Under the pieces are notes generated by a model that saw only the letters and a program-made list of their open reading frames with translations, was not told the DNA's origin and did not search any database. Position numbers and translations under genes: made by a program. Of a stretch of 64,000 nucleotides of DNA, positions 22,751 through 32,972 are shown in pieces. The stretch lies in NCBI GenBank assembly GCA_902729315.2, contig LR746271.1, forward strand, positions 211,001 through 275,000, written 5' to 3'. How positions within the stretch are numbered: the first letter of the stretch is position 1; each line of letters opens with the position of its first letter. Origin of the DNA: Spirodela intermedia. Its lineage: Eukaryota > Streptophyta > Magnoliopsida > Alismatales > Araceae.

Positions 22751-22891
22751 TTAGCATAAACGTGCAGACCGCATATCCTCCGACGGCTTCCAGTGCCTCT
22801 TCCTCTGGTTGATGAACCAGTTGTTGATCTGCTTCTGATCCAGCCCGGTAACCTCCGCGAGCATTGCCTTCTCCTCTTCCTGGGTCGTCTC
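22751..22891 (-). pseudogene. Orphan last exon of a class I KNOX homeobox gene
   Basis: 47 codons with stop, preceded by a TTTAG acceptor at the position where KNOX genes carry their homeodomain intron. Seen: homeodomain helix 2-3 sequence [16 protein letters not shown], then [16 protein letters not shown], typical of KNAT1/STM-like class I KNOX. The tail ends RSARLC. I could not find the preceding exon (ELK domain and homeodomain helix 1) upstream on the minus strand: the next 640 bp lack it, and then the ribosomal gene eS17 begins. It is therefore either a fragment left by partial duplication or the last exon of a gene with an unusually long intron enclosing other genes. The coding part itself is undamaged. 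Confidence 0.8.
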
Positions 22892-23530
22892 CTAAACCCA
22901 TATCCCGATGTCCCCTGGGTCGGCTCTGATCCGTTTGGACTGAAACTGGGTACTCAAAACGCGTTGACTCCAGCAAGATCCACGTGCCCAATAAATCGCC
23001 ACCCAAGAAGGGCCTACTAGAACAAGGATGAGCAAGCTCTGTCCAGGAGACCGTTAGCTGCTGGAACCCCATCTTCTACAGATCATAATAGCCGTCCTAT
23101 GAACAGATGGGAAAGCGACAAATCGAATGCCTTTTCAATTAGCACGGATGAAGCAGGCGATGTGGTCCATAGAACAAACAGGAGCGCGCAGAGTCAACAC
23201 CGTTGTCCAAAGACTGGAAAGACTGACCGGTAGAAGCGTGAGATCAGCGGAGGCGCAGCATTCCAGAGGACTTTGGTCTTCGGTCCGAAATCGATTGCCA
23301 ATGGGAGACTGGAATGGGAGCAACAGGGAGACCCCCATCTGCGCTTTTCTGATTGAGAGTATGCATCCACAGAGGGATTATAATTAAATGCATAAATCAG
23401 ATCTGCCGGAACAGGAGGAATATGACGGGCGAGATCCCCAGAAGGAATCAAGAATGAGGAGAAATCATGCAAAAAAATAGGGCAACCCACGAGGTGCACA
23501 GGGTCGAGGTGGGGTCGCCGGAAAATCCCT
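22892..23530. other. Spacer between the KNOX exon and eS17
   Basis: Includes the presumed eS17 3' UTR at the right end. Both strands have open frames but none with family resemblance, and no ELK-domain coding is seen. Confidence 0.55.
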
Positions 23531-23968
23531 CTAGTACCTTCCCCTTCCCCCCAGCCCGCCGTGGCCGCCGAAACCGCCAGGGCCACCGGCGGCGAAGGAG
23601 GACTCCGCCTGCTTGACGACGCCAGGGAGATCGGCCATGCCGAGAGCGGCGAGCATCTCGATGGTTTCCTTGTCGACCTCAATGCCGTCCGTCTTGATGG
23701 CGGACACTTCCGGGACGAAGTCCATGCGGCGCTCCCTCTCCTCCTCCTGCAACTTGAGCGAGATGCCCCTCACGGGCCCACGCTGGATGCGCTTCATCAG
23801 GTGGGTGGAGAAGCCGGCGATCTTGTTGCGGAGGCGCTTGGAGGGGATGATGGCCACCTCCTCCAGGATCTTCTTGTTAGTGTGGAAGTCGAGGGTCATC
23901 CGCGAATAGTACCGCTCGATGACCTGCCGCGACGACTTCTTCACCGTCTTCGTGCGCACTCGACCCAT
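23531..23968 (-). CDS. RPS17: Small subunit ribosomal protein eS17 (S17)
   Basis: Single exon, 145 aa, full length for plants. eS17 is a eukaryote/archaeal-specific protein of the 40S ribosomal subunit. Seen: start [20 protein letters not shown], then [40 protein letters not shown] and the plant-type Gly-rich tail [15 protein letters not shown]. The absence of introns is common for plant S17 genes. The start is unambiguous, as the family begins MGR(V/I)RT. Confidence 0.98.
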   Translation of the reverse strand: MGRVRTKTVKKSSRQVIERYYSRMTLDFHTNKKILEEVAIIPSKRLRNKIAGFSTHLMKRIQRGPVRGISLKLQEEERERRMDFVPEVSAIKTDGIEVDKETIEMLAALGMADLPGVVKQAESSFAAGGPGGFGGHGGLGGRGRY

Positions 23969-24100
23969 TTTCTTCCTCCGCCGCTCTCAGAAGAAGGAAA
24001 AGAATCCGGCGCAAACCGGGCGCTTTACTCTCCTCCTCCCCCTGCTGTTCGGGCAAACCAGGTGCTCAACGGGCCATTCTTATTGGGCTTTTTTTTAACG
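23969..24100 (-). promoter_or_regulatory. eS17 promoter with site II element
   Basis: On the minus strand AAGCCCAATA (site II core TGGGCT at 24084-24089) and several GGCCC motifs lie within 130 bp of the ATG. Site II (TGGGCC/T) elements are established in promoters of plant ribosomal and proliferation genes; use at this locus is inferred. Confidence 0.5.
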
Positions 24101-25887
24101 GGCCAACGGCCAATGGGGAGATCCATAGAAATGTTATAGCCTCGAATGGCTGCCCATGTCCATTTAATAGAGATGAGCCCAATAATATGATAAAACTTGA
24201 GTCTTTACATGAATCGAGGCTGATTGCCTAAGAAGACCATACAAAGCCCAATGGAAATAAATAAAGTTTGTATGAGATTAGTCTCTACTATAATGTGCAT
24301 ATGTTAATGTGGCACAAGACAATGCACAATGGTGTGGACCATAACATACATAGAGCATGCTTTATACATCCATAACAATGCAAATGACCAAGGATGTGGT
24401 GATGCATGTGAGATGATAATAAATATGTTGTACAAGTCATAATTGAAGTCAATAAATCAACAACAAAAGATCATCCAATATGTAATATGACACATTTGAC
24501 TTGACATATGGGTATGATCATCTAATGTGTATGAGAGGGGTGACTTCTCTATTCTTCAAAAGTCAATTTTGATATATGCCTAATAAGGGCCTATATCAGA
24601 ACAAGGAAGAAGAGAGGGCTAAGGCCCATCAGGCCCAATTAGAACCTCCTTTAAATCCAACTATGGAGCCTTCCCCAGGGAGCAGGAAATTAGAAGAAGA
24701 AGGATCCTTGACTGTCTCCCTCCTCTACCTCTCCTCTGCCACTTCCATTTGGGGTTCTTCTTTCTATGTGAAAATCTTTTCTCTGGTTGGATTTGGAAAT
24801 TGTTCTTTAGGAGATAAAATTCAACAGCAAGATACAAACTGAGATCATATCAAAGTCAAGTCGATAAGATAACATGTCACTATGTGAAGAGAGGTCAACT
24901 AGTAACTCAAAAAACTTTGATGTGTAGGAGATCTCAGAGAAGTTATATAAAGTGAATATGTGAAATATGCATGCTGTGTAACCATTCCTTTTATATGATT
25001 AACTAAATGATGCAAGATCTTTGGGTGATATGTGCCATAGAGATTATCTAAAATGATGTCTTTTACAATAGTCATCTAATAATATATGTAGAGGCATTAC
25101 TTGATTATTGCCTCCACTCATCTTCATTTCATTTTTAATTATATATACCTCTTCATAGTGATATCAATTTCTATAAGCCTTTTTTCATATATTTAGTATT
25201 TTATGTGAGTATCAATAAAATTTAGAGCACAATAATTTTATTTTATGATTTCAAAATTATTTTTTAGTATAATAATTAATTAATTGACATATCTCTGGTA
25301 CTTTACGATCATTATAATATAATTCAATAAATACAAACTATCCCGTTAGGTTCCACAAATAAAATTATCCATCACAAACATATATTATCCTCTAATTGAT
25401 AAGTGGCTATTATTCTCTATTTTTCAAAAAATGGAAGTATAATATTCCGAACACATTAATGTTGCTTAATCCAAGAATGCCGAGTCCTAACAATGAATTA
25501 GAAGATTTTTCAGAACTAAGTAAATCGTAAATATTTATTACATCATTATCATCAATTTGATTAATGATCTGATGGGACGTACCACAATATTTATTTATTG
25601 ATTTGTTGGGGCCTACGGCACGAGGCTGTAGATGCCCTCCAAAAATCGGCGTATGCCGCTTTCTGTGACGAGCACACGGTATTCTTTAGTAAAAGGCGAA
25701 AGAATAGTTCGCTCTGTGCTCATCACGCGGCTGCGTAACTACGAAGGAGCAGGTGCATCGAATTAAATAGTTTCCTGGTCTTGTGGATAATTGAGAAACC
25801 GATGTGGGACAAAATTGCAAGGTTTTCTTCGTCGATTTCTTCTGGGTCATGCTCGTTATGGGGCCGGCAGTCGGCATGTGCGAGGAC
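24101..25887. other. AT-rich spacer between eS17 and PsaO
   Basis: About 1.8 kb, strongly AT-rich from 24850 to 25600. I see no gene, RNA gene or repeat longer than simple runs. Confidence 0.6.
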
Positions 25888-25937
25888 CACGTGTCCGGCA
25901 TATCCGGAATGGATCGTCTTATCCGAACATCCACGTG
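25888..25937 (+). promoter_or_regulatory. Light-type promoter elements of PsaO (two G-boxes and an I-box)
   Basis: CACGTG occurs at 25888-25893 and 25932-25937, with a minus-strand GATAAG (I-box) at 25918-25923 between them, about 240-290 bp before the PsaO ATG. G-box plus I-box groups are established in promoters of photosynthesis genes. Assignment to PsaO is by position. Confidence 0.6.
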
Positions 25938-26172
25938 GCGAGTAAATATTTGTCCACATCATCAGGCCTCCATCCCCTGAAATCCACGGGGAGGAATCCG
26001 CATCACAAATTCTGGCGCGCAGAATCAGTTAGCTCGCCGCCGTCTCTCTCTCTTCACTCCCCCCCATCGACGCCTCTGCCCCCTCCTACAAACCACCTCA
26101 GATCATCGTCTCCCCGGAGAGAGTTGGTGATCTGATCTGAGCGAAGGAAGGAGACAGAGGAAGAAGGGAAGA

Positions 26173-26883
26173 ATGGCTGCCATGGCCACATCCACCACCG
26201 TTGCCGGCCTGGGGGCGCTCCCCCTCTCCCGCCCCTCCCGGAAGGTCGCCCTCTCCTCCGGTAGGCCACCACATCTCGCGATCTGTCTGATGGATTGAAG
26301 TAAGCGAACGACATGACTCTGCAGATCTGAAGCTAATGATCTACTCCCTACCTTGGTGGTGCAGGTTTCATCAGATCTCAGGCGCCGGCAAGGAACCCCC
26401 TGAGCCAGAAGCTGGCCTCCGGAGGAAGGTTCACCTGGTAAAACCCCCCAACCGAGCTCCTTCCGGTGGAATCCCTTGCTCTGGTGCCTTTTCCCTGAAA
26501 CCTGGTGGCTGGTGAAGCTTCGAGAGGGACTGGCTCCGGACGGACCTGAACGTGATCGGATTCGGCCTCGTCGGATGGCTTGCCCCCTCCAGCATCCCGG
26601 CGATCAACGGCAACAGCCTGACGGGGCTCTTCTTCGACAGCATCGGCAAGGAGCTCGCTCACTGGCCCACCGGCCCCGCTCTCACGTCCCCCTTCTGGTA
26701 CGGATCTAAATCTTCTCCCCCCTCATTTGCCGATCCTCCGGACTCCTCGCTGACCTGATCCATCCATCCATGCCCCCCGGCTGCTCCTTCAGGCTGTGGC
26801 TGGTCACCTGGCACCTCGGCCTCTTCCTCTGCCTCACCTTCGGACAGATCGGATTCAAAGGCAGAAAGGAGGAGTACTTCTGA
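26173..26883 (+). CDS. PSAO: Photosystem I subunit O (PsaO), chloroplast precursor
   Basis: Four exons: 26173-26260, 26365-26437, 26518-26697 and 26793-26883 (432 nt, 143 aa). PsaO is a nuclear-encoded thylakoid membrane subunit on the PsaH/L side of photosystem I, linked to LHCII docking and balanced excitation. Residues 1 to about 50 form a Ser/Arg/Ala-rich transit peptide (MAAMATSTTVAGLGALPLS). The mature part begins near RFTCFERDWLRTDLNVIGFG and contains LVGWLAPSSIPAINGNSL and TGLFFDSIGKELAHWP. The last exon gives the second membrane helix LWLVTWHLGLFLCLTFGQ and the end GFKGRKEEYF. Introns are short (80-104 bp), typical for a highly expressed gene. Confidence 0.97.
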
Positions 26884-26930
26884 GGCATCTGCGTCGCGAG
26901 AGGGCTCTGTAATCTGATCATGTAAAGGAA

Positions 26931-26972
26931 GGAGAAGAAGAAGAAGAAGAAGAAGACGACGACGACGACGAC

Positions 26973-27006
<34 letters not shown>
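26931..27006. repeat. Compound trinucleotide repeat (GAA)n(GAC)n(GAT)n in the PsaO 3' UTR
   Basis: Three adjoining runs differing by one base: GAA, then GAC, then GAT. It starts about 48 bp after the PsaO stop codon. Confidence 0.95.
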
Positions 27007-27367
27007 CCTTCTCTTTAATTGTCTTCTGTGGCGCTGTTTATCTCTAATGAGTCCCCCTTAAATGTGTCGATAAGAACGCAGTTCACCGGGCCCACAGGAG
27101 CTTTTATTTATTTATTTATATTATTTCCTATTAAAAAAATTACGCTTAATTACTTCCTCTGAGGTAAAAAAAATGATTTCCATTTTTTTTCTATATTTAT
27201 ATTAAAGCACTTTCTGTGAGGACAAAAATTGAGTATAAAAGGCCGCTAAATCATAATAACTTAATAAATTCAGTATTTCAATAAATGGCGAATATATGAC
27301 GTCACTGTATTTATCCCAAGTAGGCCCGGGCCCAACTTTCGGGCCTCGGGCCGGTAGGTACGGCCCG

Positions 27368-27438
<71 letters not shown>

Positions 27439-27611
27439 TGCCAGAGACTGATGGGGTGGGCTGGGGATCACGGGCCTTTTTTTTCCGGGGTCTGAGATCG
27501 GGCCGGCCCGTTGGCATCCTTGTGGACTATATCATCTACCTCCTAGGGCTTCTTAATAAGACAGAGATCGTGCGGCAGGAGAACCCTGAACCTCGCCGGA
27601 GTGCGGTGGAT
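27007..27611. other. Spacer between PsaO and the LRR gene
   Basis: AT-rich to 27300, then a GGGCC-rich patch (27325-27370), the long AT microsatellite, a second GGCCC-rich patch (27470-27520) and the LRR gene leader. No coding seen. Confidence 0.55.
27371..27434. repeat. (AT)n microsatellite
   Basis: 32 perfect AT units between two GC-rich patches that carry GGGCC/GGCCC repeats. Confidence 0.95.
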
Positions 27612-30204
27612 ATGACTCGCCTGAGCACCGAACAGGTGCGGCGGGAGAACGACGGCGAACCCTCCTCCATCACTGCGCTCAGCCTGTCCTTCCGTGCTTT
27701 ATCAGACGTAAGACCTCGGGTGCCATTGTAATTCGCTTCCGTTTCTGTCCGCCAAGGTGTTTCAGAGCTGCGATTACAAGTTTATGTTGATTGCTGTGTG
27801 GTTCAGGTTTCGTGCTTGGGCGATTTCCGAAACTTGGCGAGGCTCGACGTCAGTTGCAACAGTCTCACCAGTCTGCAGGTCAGTTGAAAAAACTCGATCT
27901 CCCTCGTGTCCTCCTCCGACCTTTTCAGTGTGTTAAATGTTGATTCCGAACGTCTCGACTGCCTGGCTATCAGGCGTACACGGTGTGGCTATTTACGTGC
28001 TTTCCATTTTTTGAACTATCCGAGCGATATCCTCAACGTGACCGTATCGTGCTTCATTAATATGGCCACGCATGTTAGATTGATCCAACTCTTATTCTTC
28101 GAACTCGAATCACAGGGACTGAGCTCATGTGTCAATTTGAAGTGGTTATCCGTTGCACAAAACAAACTCAAAAGCCTGAAAGGACTTGAAAGTCTCTCCA
28201 AACTTACGGTAAGCTACAGCGATGACTCATTTTGCAATTTTCTAGCTTTCTATCTATATTGTGAATTGCGTATCGAGGTCCAGTCCACAATGAGACTTGT
28301 AATCGACGTTGTCAAGTGTTGTTTTCCGGTTTGAACATCGGATTGATAATCATGCCCTTCAAAAGTATCCATTTGTAACCAAGTTCTTTCTTTGTTAAAT
28401 GAATTGTGCTGAATAAGATGCCCCCTCTGACATTACCCTCGGGCAATTTTTAATTTTTAATTAATCATTGCTATTTCTGTCCGTTAATTATCGATACATT
28501 GCAATCGTACCTACTTATCTTCTCCTCCTATGGATCAATAGGAGGAGAATCACTTATGCCAATTCAGTTGGATTTGTTGAATTGGTGCGACGGTGCTTTA
28601 TGAATGAATGCTAAATAATTTTTGGAGAATGATCAACCTGAGTCATTTTCCTTGTCTATTGAGTAATCATATGGCTATATGGGTCAGCCAATATTTATTT
28701 AAAACTTGAGCAATGATTTGTTGCTGACGTATGTTGCCTGCATGCTTTTATCTGTTTGTCGGCGTTTCCTAACTTTCGATGTAGGTTCTCAATGGCAGCA
28801 AGAATATGCTTCAATCAATTGATGAGGTCAAGTCTCTCACTGATATACGGGCATTGATTTTGAATGGTAAGTTTGTGCAAGTAGCCCTTTCTTCAGACCG
28901 TTGATTCTTTGAGATTCTTATCAGAATAATATGCAAATGAACTTAACCAACTGAATGTTTGTCGATTTGTTTCTGTCATTTTTTCAGACAATGAAATATT
29001 TTCTATTGGTAACCTCGATCAGCTGAAGTTCTTGAATACACTTGGTATGTTTGACATGTAATTTATAATTCCTTTTTTTTAGAATTTATTTTTTTGGTGA
29101 AATTACTGTATTTTCCGGTAATTACAACGTACAGCTATCAGGATATTAATGGGCTATTGATCTTTCCTCGTATTTTTTTGGTTTCAAGTGAAGTGGGTTA
29201 TGCTGTGTAGTTTAAATAGTTGACTTCGTAGATGTTGGATAGTCTATTATGCCTTGTTTCTACTCCTTTAAATACAGGAAGTTTCTTAACTTATTTCATA
29301 ATCCTTGCATCAGATCTGTTAATAGGGAAGTTGGGTTATATCTGACTGGGAAATGCTAGGTCATATGGTTACTCTTGTTTTCTTTTTCATACCTTGGCCT
29401 TTTTGTTGCCCACAGTGCTTTCTCGAAACCCAATTCACGACATCGGTTCGTCCTTGAAGAGCTCAAAGTCTATTACCAAGGTAAAAATCTGTCAGTTCAG
29501 TTTTCTCATTGTATTGCATTTTTGTATCTATTTTAATGCTGATCATTTTGTCCTGTGAAAAGAAAATCCATGGTAATTTTATTTTTCATGGCTCAGTTGT
29601 CACTCTCCAGTTGTAAGATCCAAACGCTTGGATCGTCCCTCATTTTTGTAACAAATTTGAAGGAGCTCAGACTTGCTGACAATGAGATTACAGTATGTAT
29701 GCTCTTGCTTTAGAGATCAGTTACGAAAGATAAATGTGGCATCTTGATACATACTTTCTCGTGCTGTGTTGGCTTCATTCCTACTTAGCGTGGGTGGTCC
29801 CAACTTATCCTATTTAAATATCTTAATTTAGTTGTACTTGCAAAATAGAGAAATATTTTTTCTTTCTCTGATATGCCTCTTTCATCACCATTTCTCTTTC
29901 AGATTGATGTTACCCCTAATTGAGATGTTTTTTGGCCCCAGAGTTTGCCTTCTGTGTTAGCAAAAAATATCAAGCTCCAGAATCTCGATCTGGGGAAAAA
30001 CTTAATCACAAGATTGTCGGATTTAAAGGTCAATCATTATGCACATTTATTTTTGGTTTGATTTTATTGTTATTTTAATTGTATCCATATTATAATCTAC
30101 GGTATTAACTTCCTCAGGTCATTTCTGAACTGAATAACATGAAAAATCTCAACTTACAAGGAAATCCTGTCGCAGAGAATCCCAAGTTAATTAAAAAGGT
30201 AACA

Positions 30205-30238
<34 letters not shown>

Positions 30239-30960
30239 GCTTTATATATATAATATATCTACCGTTCAATCTAAACAAGGCTTCAAGTATGGTCAATCTG
30301 TCTATTCATACAAGTACATATGTGGATGGATCCATATAAAATGATGTGGCCCGACTTGTGGGTATCTATATAAAAACGGTCTGTTCTCATTACTTCTTGT
30401 CACAGATCAGGAAACTGGTTCCAAAGTTGCATATTTTCAATGCCAAGCCGATAGATAGATGGAATCAGAGGAAAGGAATCCCGGAGGCCGGCCCAGAAGA
30501 TACCCCCCCTGTTGAGATCAAGGAGCGGGAGAAAAGGAAGAACCCCGGCGGAGGTGCAGGCGGCGGCAGCCATGAAACCCATCACAGGGCGGCAGAGGCG
30601 AAGAAATCCAGAGCCACCATGAATCCTCCTGACGAGGTGATCACCTCTGGAGTCAACGAGGAGCTCGTGGGCAAACAGGAGAAGAAAGCTGGGAGCAAAT
30701 CTCAGGCCTTCGACGATGGAGAATCCCCTTTCATGGACCTTGTTCTTGCCGAGAGCTCCTCTCATGAAGCTGCACCAGGAGGCCGCCCCGCCACTCGAGC
30801 TCCGTGGGATGAGAAGCTGCTTGGGGGCCTGGTCGTGGACCACACGAAGAAGAAGGGCAAGGGGAAGAAGAAGAAGTCGGCGGGAGCTCAGCCGGCGGCG
30901 CCGCCCGGCTTCCCCCACCCGCCGGAGGTCGGAGTGGGCGGCCCGTCGACCTGGGATTGA
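27612..30960 (+). CDS. SDS22-like leucine-rich repeat protein
   Basis: Ten exons: 27612-27707, 27807-27878, 28116-28208, 28785-28866, 28988-29044, 29416-29480, 29597-29692, 29942-30028, 30118-30198 and 30406-30960 (427 aa). The N-terminal 250 residues are SDS22-type LRRs of about 22-24 residues, e.g. NLARLDVSCNSLTSLQ, NLKWLSVAQNKLKSL, DIRALILNDNEIFSI and NLKELRLADNEIT. A cap (NLNLQGNPVAENPKLIKKIR) ends the repeats. The C-terminal 150 residues are charged and disordered with a Lys-rich run KKKGKGKKKK. It resembles Arabidopsis At5g22320-type LRR family proteins, whose role is unknown; SDS22 relatives bind protein phosphatase 1, but that is only analogy. Most introns fall once per repeat. Confidence 0.9.
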
Positions 30961-31084
30961 CTGTCGTGCCCTTCTCTGCAACTGAATCCTCTCTTTTCTT
31001 TCGTCTTCAAGCTCTGATTAATGGCGCTCTTGATCAGGATCATATTCCCTGTTCTCCCCTCCCGTGCCAGGCTCCTCTGCTGTT

Positions 31085-32125
31085 TCAGGCCGAACAGGGG
31101 AAGAGGAAGCGGGCGGAGCAGTCTTGCTTGAGGCCGGCGAGGGTGGCGATGGCGGCGAGGAAGAGGGAGACGCCGGAGAGGACGCAGCGCAGGTTCAGCT
31201 GCGCCTCCTCTCTGATCCTCTTCTCCTTCCTCTCCCTCCTCCTCGCCAGGTAATCTGCGTAGCGCCGGCGAGCCTCCTCGCCGGTGCTCCTCCTCCCCCC
31301 CTCCAGAGCCCCCAGCAGCAGCACGAGGCTGTGCCTGCCGGTGAGGCACTTCCCGTCGGCGTCCTCCACCGTCAGGCTCACCTCCCGCAACTGCAGCATG
31401 GTGGTGGCGCCACCGCTCCCGCAGGTGACAGATGCCACCGCGGCGGCGGCGCCGTCCTCCCCGAGCACGACGGCGAAGCGGAGGTGGATCTCACCGGTGT
31501 ACCAGTGACGTTTCACGGACACGGGTCGCCGGCTCGAGAGATTGGCAGCTCTCCGCCGCGCCGGGTCGATCACCACCCAGCTCAGCTCCAGGCTCTCCGG
31601 GGAGATCACCGCCGCGGCCGGCGCCGCCGCCGCCGCCGCAGCCGCCTTGCGGTCGAGGGCGTCGATGCGGAGCGGGGAGCCGAGGAACCAGGCCCCCTGG
31701 GGGTCCGTCTCCATGACCCTCGACAGGAGGGGCTCCCCGCCGTGGAAAAGATCCACGGCCCACACCAGCGCCGCCGGCGGCGGCTCCGGGGAGGGCACGG
31801 CGGCGCTGCCGGGGTGGGGGTAAGGGTAGGCGTCGCTGAAGAAGCTCCGGTGGGAATGAGGGAAGCAGGGGAGGAGGCTCCGGAGGCGGTGGTGGTGGAG
31901 CGATGGCCACGCGCGGAGGCACAGGCTCTCCCACAGGTGAGGCTGCACGGAGAGGGCCCGGAGCAGCGGCGCGCTGCAGCTCGCGGCGGCGAGGCTCCGC
32001 CCATCCAGCAGCCGCAGGACGCTCGTCACCACGTCGGGGTGGAGCTCCTCTAAGCTGCGGCCGGCGGCGGCGCCGCCCTCCCCGGCGGCCATCTCTCCCA
32101 AGTCAAGTCCAAGTCCAAGTACCAC
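31085..32125 (-). CDS. F-box protein (At2g27310/At2g36090-like)
   Basis: Single exon, 346 aa from the first ATG; an ATG at 32092 in strong context (GAGATGGCC) is the more likely start, giving 335 aa. F-box proteins recruit substrates to SCF ubiquitin ligases through SKP1/ASK. Seen: F-box at about residues 25-70 (SLEELHPDVVTSVLRLLDGR, then HLWESLCLRAWP), HRSFFSDAYPYP, AVDLFHGGEPLLSRV, the family block IDPARRRAANLSSRRPVSVK followed by RHWYTGEIHLRFAVV, and a C-terminal hydrophobic stretch CVLSGVSLFLAAIATLAGL that may anchor it in a membrane. The substrate is unknown. The coding region is very GC-rich. Its stop lies only 124 bp from the stop of the LRR gene on the other strand. Confidence 0.93.
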   Translation of the reverse strand: MVLGLGLDLGEMAAGEGGAAAGRSLEELHPDVVTSVLRLLDGRSLAAASCSAPLLRALSVQPHLWESLCLRAWPSLHHHRLRSLLPCFPHSHRSFFSDAYPYPHPGSAAVPSPEPPPAALVWAVDLFHGGEPLLSRVMETDPQGAWFLGSPLRIDALDRKAAAAAAAAPAAAVISPESLELSWVVIDPARRRAANLSSRRPVSVKRHWYTGEIHLRFAVVLGEDGAAAAVASVTCGSGGATTMLQLREVSLTVEDADGKCLTGRHSLVLLLGALEGGRRSTGEEARRRYADYLARRRERKEKRIREEAQLNLRCVLSGVSLFLAAIATLAGLKQDCSARFLFPCSA

Positions 32126-32701
32126 AGGGGAAGACCGGGGGGGGGGGGGGATTTTTTATCCAAACATCGCAGGGATAACAGATACTTATTATGGGCTGAT
32201 GTGGTGCCAACGCTCGCCGTTGATGTGGCGTCAGGTTCTCTGACTGGCGGCGCCGCCGTCGCTTCTAATCGTAAATGTGCCGCCCAACTAATCGGCTGGG
32301 ATTCTCCTGGAGCAAACCCGTACGTACGCCTCTCCGGTCAAAGCGTAAGGCTCCTCCGGGTGGGTCAGATGTCGACACATCTCGGCGAGGGGTCACATCG
32401 CCGTGCAGGTGCCGCTGCGCGGCGCAGACCCAGCCGCTCGCTTCCCGTTCGATTATTGCGCAACGTTGACAACTATCCGTCCCCGTGCCGACGCTGTTGC
32501 CAGTCGCGATCCCCGCAGTCGGTGCAAACTAAAAGAGTATCACGAGGCATAGTAATTCAATCTCCAGTGGAAGATGCCCAGATAATTGTCATTGTTTAAT
32601 ACCCTTAAATTGGAATTAAGCTTTCTCTCATTTTCATCGATCTTTAGCCGGCCTTGCTATTAAACGGTCAACGCAGCATGGCCGCCGATGGGTCGTGGAA
32701 G

Positions 32702-32736
<35 letters not shown>

Positions 32737-32972
32737 ACTGAACCGATTGGGAATTTATACAGTTCGCTAGGGTGGAACAGTACAGAAATAGTCTCCCCCG
32801 CCGTAGTCGTCGTCTTCTTCTTCTTCCTCCGTTCAATCCGACGCATGCAATTCAGTCAAATCCAGAAGGAAGAAGAAAAGCTCCGATGAAAATGGTCTTA
32901 TTCCTTCATCTCCATCTCCACGTTATTTCTTTCGTTCCTGTGCCCGTCAGGAGCTCCGCTGAAACGGGTTGG
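32126..32972. other. F-box promoter and OTLD1-like 3' UTR
   Basis: The left part is upstream of the F-box gene and starts with a G run near 32137-32150. The right part lies downstream of the OTU gene and holds the GA tract. No further gene seen. Confidence 0.55.
32705..32735. repeat. (AG)n microsatellite
   Basis: About 15 AG units between the F-box and OTU genes. Confidence 0.93.

Noticed and set aside
24576-24842. 88-codon frame in the eS17/PsaO spacer
   Set aside because: No domain or similarity, lies in AT-rich spacer and has no promoter-like context.
31064-32053. Plus-strand frame of 329 codons opposite the F-box gene
   Set aside because: Antisense to a GC-rich coding exon, with no family resemblance and biased His/Gly/Arg content.
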